From contig DRGC01000038.1 in NCBI GenBank assembly GCA_011050235.1, positions 1 to 34,748 of the forward strand: DNA of 34,748 nt. Direction: 5' to 3'. This stretch comes from Phycisphaerae bacterium. GTDB taxonomy: Bacteria; Planctomycetota; Phycisphaerae; SM23-33. The notes beneath the pieces were generated by a model. The model saw nothing but the letters and a program-made list of their open reading frames with translations. It did no database searches and was not told the DNA's origin. This document shows, piece by piece, positions 30,812-34,748 of the stretch (position 1 is the first letter of the stretch; every line of letters starts with the position of its first letter). Both the position numbers and the translations under genes were made by a program.

Positions 30812-31801
30812 GTGTACGAAAGCAGGACCATTGCTGTTGTCATACCGTGTTTCAACGAACAGGACAACATCGTCAACGTCCTGACGAAGATCCCGGACTT
30901 TGTTGATGCGGTCGTTATTGTCGATGACGCCAGCACCGACGACACGGCCCGGATCGTCGACCAACAGATCGCCCGGGAGGGGGACTCCTGCCGAACGGTC
31001 CTGCTTCGTCGCGAGCAAAACGGCGGGCCCGGCGCTGCAGTCATTACAGGCCTGACCGAATGTTTGCGGAGGGATTACGACATTACGGCCGTGATGGACG
31101 GCGACGGGCAGATGAACGCCCAGGAGTTGCCCTGGTTGATCGGCCCGGTGGCCCAGGGCCAGGCCGATTACGCCAAGGGAAACCGCTTGTTCTATCGAGG
31201 AGCGTGGCAGCGAATTCCGCACAGCCGCTATCTGGGGAACGCGTTTCTGTCGATGCTGACCAAGATCGCCAGCGGCTACTGGCACGTGGCGGATTCGCAG
31301 TCGGGGTACCTGGCCATCAGCCGAGAGGTGCTCGAGACGATCGATCTGCAGAAGATCGACACGGGCTACGGGTACACCAACGACTTGCTGGTCCATTTGA
31401 ACGTCTACGACTTTCGCGTCGCCGACGTGCACGTTCGGCCCATCTATTGGCCCCAGCGGCAGTCGAAAATGAAGGCCTGGATAGTCTTCCCTCGCCTGAA
31501 CTGGATGGTGTTCAAGCGGTTCTGGTGGCGCATGTGGCGCAAGTACGTCATTCACGACTTCCATCCGCTCGTGCTGTTCTATTTCGCCGCAACTCTTTCA
31601 GGCTTGGCGGCGACAGGTCTGTTTGTGCGCCTTGTCTGGCTGTGGATCGCCACCGGCTCGATCCCGCGCGTCAACGCCCTGGTGTGGGTCCTGTGCACGC
31701 TCAGCGCGATCCAATTAGGGCTGTTCGCGATGTGGTGCGACATGGAGGCCAATCGCGACCTGAAGTGTGTCCCGCGCCGCCGCCTCGGCCGATCCCGCTA
31801 A
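30812..31801 (+). CDS. GT2 polyprenyl-phosphate-type glycosyltransferase with C-terminal membrane helices
   Basis: I chose the GTG at 30812 because AGGAG lies exactly 7 bases upstream and the GT2 fold then begins at once (TIAVVIPCFNEQDNI); an ATG at 30719 would add 31 residues with no ribosome site. Motifs are VIVDDASTDDT (35-45), GGPGAAVITGL, MDGDGQMN (D96/D98, metal-binding D-x-D), and DSQSGYLAISREVLETI. Two hydrophobic helices end the 329-residue protein. This is the layout of dolichyl/polyprenyl-phosphate sugar synthases (DPM1/GtrB-like), which make lipid-linked sugars used by GT-C enzymes. It could feed the GT-C-like protein at 14550-16217. Confidence 0.88.
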   Translation: MYESRTIAVVIPCFNEQDNIVNVLTKIPDFVDAVVIVDDASTDDTARIVDQQIAREGDSCRTVLLRREQNGGPGAAVITGLTECLRRDYDITAVMDGDGQMNAQELPWLIGPVAQGQADYAKGNRLFYRGAWQRIPHSRYLGNAFLSMLTKIASGYWHVADSQSGYLAISREVLETIDLQKIDTGYGYTNDLLVHLNVYDFRVADVHVRPIYWPQRQSKMKAWIVFPRLNWMVFKRFWWRMWRKYVIHDFHPLVLFYFAATLSGLAATGLFVRLVWLWIATGSIPRVNALVWVLCTLSAIQLGLFAMWCDMEANRDLKCVPRRRLGRSR

Positions 31802-31939
31802 CAGCAACCCGGCGCGCCGGAGACACACCCGGCCGTTCTGCATGGCGACATCGCTGGGGCTGGCACAGATACGTGGTGGGACGGGCCCCCACCGCGCGAT
31901 ACGTGCGGAATCTCTCCCTCAGCGCGCCGCCACATCCTC

Positions 31940-32170
31940 TGCCGCTTTGTGCGACATTGGACAATCGAATTGACAGGCCCCGGCGGCAGTGCTTCAATTG
32001 GTTCGGTTGTCGGGCAAGAATCTTCAGTTTCCCGGGGGGTCTCCCCACACAGAAGGGAGCAAGGAAATGAAACGCGTGCTATTAGTTGGGCTGGGCATCC
32101 TTCTTGTCATCGGCGCAGTAAATGCGGCAGATACGGATACCGGCAGCCAGACCTTCAACTCCGACCTGTC
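31940..32170 (+). repeat. Duplicated promoter, leader and 5' coding unit of LRR gene 1
   Basis: From about 31950 to past the signal peptide this stretch is closely similar to 33972-34200. Shared blocks include CAGTTTCCCGGGG, CACACAGAAGGGAGCAA and GCGGCAGATACGGAT. The duplication therefore included the promoter and ribosome site as well as the gene. Confidence 0.85.
31970..31998 (+). promoter_or_regulatory. Sigma-70-type promoter of LRR gene 1
   Basis: A perfect -35 TTGACA (31970-31975), a 17-base spacer and a -10 TTCAAT (31993-31998; 4 of 6 matches). The same hexamers and spacing are kept in the second gene's copy, while spacer bases differ. Transcription would start near 32005, about 60 bases before the ATG. 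Confidence 0.6.
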
Positions 32171-33722
32171 ACTGGACGTCTACATGAAGACGTTGGATGG
32201 GGATGACGAATGGGTCGGCACCACGCCGTCTGGAACTCCCCTTGAGATTCCGGAATCCCAGTACTGGTTTGTGATGCCACGTGGCCCTGTAGACATGGGC
32301 AAGCTGAGCCAGGAAGTCCTTTCAAAACGTGTCCCCGGGCTGAGCTTGCCGAAAGGCACAGTCGATGATGACCTGGCCCACCTGAAAGGCCTGACAGGCT
32401 TGCAGACGCTCATCCTCGCCAGCACAAAGGTCACGGATGCGGGGATGGCGCACCTGAAAGGCATGACGGGCTTGCAGCGGCTCGACCTCACCAACACAGA
32501 GATCACGGATGCTGGCCTGGCTGACCTGAAAGGCCTGACGGGGCTGCAGACGCTCAGTCTCAGCATCACAAAGATATCGGATGCGGGCCTGGCCCACCTG
32601 AAAGACCTGACAAGCTTGCAGGACCTCCACCTTGCCGCCACAGCCATCACGGATGCCGGGCTGGCGCACCTGGCAGGCCTGACGAACTTGCAGAGGCTCA
32701 TCCTCTTCGGCACAAAGATCACGGATGCCGGGCTGGCCCACCTGAAAGGCATGACAGGGCTGCACGTGCTCATCCTCGGCGGGACGAAGATATCGGACGC
32801 GGGGCTGACCCACCTGAAAGGCATGACAGGGCTGCGTATGCTCGGCCTCAGCGGCACGAACATCTCGGGCGCGGGGCTCGTACACCTGAAAGACATGACG
32901 GGCTTGCAAAGGCTCTACCTCGATGACACAGAGATTACGGATGCGGCTCTGGCCCACCTGAGTGGCCTGACGAGCTTGCAGCAGCTTTGGCTCTATGAGA
33001 CAGACATCACGGATGCGGGCCTGGAACACCTGAAAGGCCTGACAGGGCTGCAGAGGCTCGGCCTCACCAGCGCAAGGATCACGGATGTGGGGCTGGCCCA
33101 CCTGAAAGGCCTGACGGGGCTGCGGCTGCTCAACCTCTACAAAGCAAAGATCACGGATGCCGGGCTGGTCTACCTGAAAGGCCTGACAGAGCTGCGTGTG
33201 CTCGTCCTCAGCGGCCCAGACATCACGGATGCAGGCCTGACCCACCTGAAAGGCCTGACGAGCTTGCGGAATCTCGTCCTCTTCGGCACGAACATCACGG
33301 ATGCCGGGTTGGTCCACTTGGTGGGCATGACGGGTTTGCGGGAGCTCGACCTCAGCGAGACGAAGATCACAGATGCGGGGCTTACCCACCTGAAGGGCAT
33401 GACGAGCTTGCAGGAGCTCCGCCTTAGCGACACAAAGATCACGGATGCTGGGTTGGCACGCCTGAAAGGCCTGACGAGCTTGCGAACGCTCGAACTCCAC
33501 GACACGGACATCACGGATGCGGGCCTGGCCCACCTAGCGGGCATGACAGGCTTGCAGCGACTCTACCTCCGCAACACGAACATCACAGATTCGGGGTTGG
33601 CCCACCTGAAAGCCCTGACGGGCTTGCAGCATCTCAATATCTTCTACACAGACGTCACGGATAGGGGCCTGCGCGAACTGCGAAAAGCACTTCCGGGAAC
33701 CCGCATTAACTCCTTCCCCTGA
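32067..33722 (+). CDS. Secreted leucine-rich-repeat protein 1 (551 aa)
   Basis: The protein has a signal peptide (MKRVLLVGLGILLVIGAVNA, mature end near ADTDTG), then a region of about 85 residues with DVYMKTLDGDDEWVGTTPSG, then 17 LRR units of 24 residues plus a C-terminal cap ending at GTRINSFP. The unit is close to TGLQxLxLxxTxITDAGLAHLKGL, a repeat abundant in Planctomycetes. Many units share near-identical stretches, showing growth by unit duplication. The solenoid is a binding scaffold, probably for protein or glycan ligands outside the cytoplasm or on the cell surface. There is no PEP-CTERM tail or membrane anchor. The start is the ATG at 32067 preceded by AAGGGAGC. A paralogue follows in tandem. 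It has no visible enzyme motif. Confidence 0.93.
   Translation: MKRVLLVGLGILLVIGAVNAADTDTGSQTFNSDLSLDVYMKTLDGDDEWVGTTPSGTPLEIPESQYWFVMPRGPVDMGKLSQEVLSKRVPGLSLPKGTVDDDLAHLKGLTGLQTLILASTKVTDAGMAHLKGMTGLQRLDLTNTEITDAGLADLKGLTGLQTLSLSITKISDAGLAHLKDLTSLQDLHLAATAITDAGLAHLAGLTNLQRLILFGTKITDAGLAHLKGMTGLHVLILGGTKISDAGLTHLKGMTGLRMLGLSGTNISGAGLVHLKDMTGLQRLYLDDTEITDAALAHLSGLTSLQQLWLYETDITDAGLEHLKGLTGLQRLGLTSARITDVGLAHLKGLTGLRLLNLYKAKITDAGLVYLKGLTELRVLVLSGPDITDAGLTHLKGLTSLRNLVLFGTNITDAGLVHLVGMTGLRELDLSETKITDAGLTHLKGMTSLQELRLSDTKITDAGLARLKGLTSLRTLELHDTDITDAGLAHLAGMTGLQRLYLRNTNITDSGLAHLKALTGLQHLNIFYTDVTDRGLRELRKALPGTRINSFP
32391..33650 (+). repeat. 72-bp coding repeat array (LRR units) in gene 1
   Basis: About 17 tandem units of 72 bases. 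Each unit carries a version of CACCTGAAAGGCCTGAC and of ATCACGGATGC. The array is coding throughout, so it is an LRR solenoid and not a CRISPR. Confidence 0.9.
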
Positions 33723-34089
33723 TCACATTTGACGGGTGGCCGTTCTCTTGCCCCTGTTGTGGCTGCGAGATCGGTCAGGCCCCGTCTGCCGGGGCACCTC
33801 GGTCGAACGAAACGATACATCGGCACATGAGGTATCGGCCGGCCGCGACGGTCGGGCTCTGATATGCCGGGCTCGGGTCGGGGCGCCCGGCAAGACAACG
33901 ACTTCCCCGCCTCCCGCCACAACCGCTACAAACTTACATAAGGCCGCTCAGGGCAAGCGACCGGCCGCTCTGCGCGACGTTGGGCAATTGAATTGACATG
34001 CCTTCGCAGCAGTGCTCCAATTGGTTCGATTGTCGGGCAAACAGTCTCAGTTTCCCGGGGCGTCCGCCCACACAGAAGGGAGCAAAGAA
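33723..34089. other. Intergenic region between the tandem LRR genes
   Basis: A GC-rich hairpin (GCCCCGTCTGCCGGGGC at about 33780-33796) may help end the first transcript, but no T tract follows. The 3' part is the duplicated promoter and leader. I saw no gene. Confidence 0.5.
33993..34021 (+). promoter_or_regulatory. Sigma-70-type promoter of LRR gene 2
   Basis: TTGACA (33993-33998), 17 bases, then TCCAAT (34016-34021), the same layout as in the first copy. Conserved hexamers in diverged surroundings support function. Confidence 0.6.
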
Positions 34090-34748
34090 ATGAAACGCAT
34101 GGCATTGATCGGGCTGGCTGTTCTTTCTGTCATCGGCGCAGCACATGCGGCAGATACGGATGCCGGCATCCGGACCTTCAACTCCCAACTGCCGCTGGAC
34201 GTCTACATTGTGAGGACGTTGGATGGTGATGAGGAACGGGTCGGCGCCACGCCGTCTGAGACCCCCCTTGAGATTCCGGAATGCCAGTATTGGTGGGTAA
34301 AGCCGCGCGGCCGGGCGGACATGGACAAGCTCAGCCAGGAAGTCCTTTCAAAACGCATCCCGGGGTTGGAACTGTCCAATGCAACCGATGATGACCTGGC
34401 CCACCTGAAAGGCCTGACCGGCTTGCGGATGCTCAATCTCAGCGAGACAACGATCACGGACGTGGGGCTGGCCCACCTGAAAGGCCTGACGGGCTTGCAG
34501 CGGCTCAGCCTCGACGACACGCACATCACGGATACGGGCCTAGCCCACCTGAAGGGCATGACGGGCTTGCGAGCGCTCAACCTCTGGGGCACAAACATCA
34601 CGGACGCGGGCCTGGCCCACCTGAAAGGCCTGACGGGCTTGCAGCGGCTCAGCCTCGACGACACGCACATCACGGATACGGGCCTAGCCCACCTGAAGGG
34701 CATGACGGGCTTGCGAGCGCTCAACCTCTGGGGCACAAACATCACGGA
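34090..34748 (+). CDS. Secreted leucine-rich-repeat protein 2 (truncated by window edge)
   Basis: The first 219 codons of a paralogue of the 551-residue LRR protein. It keeps the signal peptide (MKRMALIGLAVLSVIGAAHA), the pre-repeat region (DVYIVRTLDGDEERVGATPS, IPECQYWWVKPRG, SQEVLSKRIPGLELSNATDD) and then 24-residue LRR units (TGLQRLSLDDTHITDTGLAH, TGLRALNLWGTNITDAGLAH). Leader and ribosome site (AGAAGGGAGC) match the first gene. The LRR units contain an exact 144-bp duplication (listed separately). Total length and any C-terminal anchor lie outside the window. Confidence 0.92.
   Translation, partial: MKRMALIGLAVLSVIGAAHAADTDAGIRTFNSQLPLDVYIVRTLDGDEERVGATPSETPLEIPECQYWWVKPRGRADMDKLSQEVLSKRIPGLELSNATDDDLAHLKGLTGLRMLNLSETTITDVGLAHLKGLTGLQRLSLDDTHITDTGLAHLKGMTGLRALNLWGTNITDAGLAHLKGLTGLQRLSLDDTHITDTGLAHLKGMTGLRALNLWGTNIT
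34469..34748 (+). repeat. Exact 144-bp tandem duplication inside LRR gene 2
   Basis: Bases 34469-34612 and 34613-34748 are the same over all 136 comparable positions; the second copy is cut by the window end. Each copy encodes two LRR units (48 residues). Identity at silent positions shows a very recent duplication or gene conversion. Confidence 0.9.

Noticed and set aside
32322-33533. A 403-codon open frame on the minus strand opposite the LRR gene
   Set aside because: It has a repetitive QxRQAFQVGQPxIRD-like sequence that is simply the antisense of the LRR units; no ribosome site, and the plus strand has a signal peptide and canonical LRRs.
32391-33650. 72-bp periodic repeats considered as a CRISPR array
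   Set aside because: The units are longer than CRISPR repeats, have no unique spacers, and are in frame through a coding LRR solenoid.

Overview
The window is GC-rich, densely coded DNA of a planctomycete-like bacterium, most likely of the Phycisphaerae type. The evidence is two secreted proteins with PEP-CTERM tails (Pro-Glu-Pro, a short hydrophobic helix, an Arg cluster), large leucine-rich-repeat proteins built from 24-residue ITDAGLAHLKGLTGLQ-type units, and a sialidase / RraA-like / UroD-like / GH38-like gene set. This assignment is inferred from gene content; no rRNA or tRNA gene was seen.

Region 1 (1-6330): the end of a glutathione peroxidase gene, a B12-binding-type radical SAM enzyme, a cold-shock protein with a hairpin terminator, and then what looks like a sigma-54 module. 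Read on the minus strand, that module holds a stand-alone sigma-54 activator (AAA+ plus Fis-type helix-turn-helix, no sensor domain), two and a half copies of a GCCACGC/GTGTGGC inverted repeat, a well-formed -24/-12 promoter, a degenerate receiver-domain protein, a 63-residue ORF, two PEP-CTERM proteins and a rho-independent terminator. I read this as an activator controlling an operon for exported surface proteins.

Region 2 (6813-13073): a plus-strand run of four cytoplasmic catabolic genes: a GH38 alpha-mannosidase-like enzyme, a uroporphyrinogen-decarboxylase-like protein, an RraA-like aldolase and a sialidase-like five-Asp-box protein. It is flanked by two copies of an intergenic palindrome.

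Region 3 (13074-14549): a small patch with two minus-strand hypothetical ORFs and the first ~64 codons of a class III aminotransferase, cut off by a stop (gene remnant).

Region 4 (14550-31801): a surface-glycan or exopolysaccharide locus. It has a GT-C-like membrane protein, a GT2, two GT4 enzymes, a radical SAM enzyme with a second Cys cluster, a Wzx-type flippase, a double GT4 fusion, a polytopic membrane protein, an asparagine-synthase-like protein without the glutaminase cysteine, an ATP-grasp ligase translationally coupled to it, a CDP-alcohol phosphatidyltransferase with its probable cytidylyltransferase, and a polyprenyl-phosphate-type GT2. Together these could build a glycan, flip it, and decorate it with amide-linked and phosphodiester-linked groups.

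Region 5 (31802-34748): two tandem paralogous secreted LRR proteins, duplicated together with their promoter and leader. The second runs off the window and carries an exact 144-bp internal duplication.

The strongest candidates for undescribed biology are the sigma-54 / pseudo-receiver / PEP-CTERM module and the Cys-less AsnB plus ATP-grasp pair inside the glycan locus.
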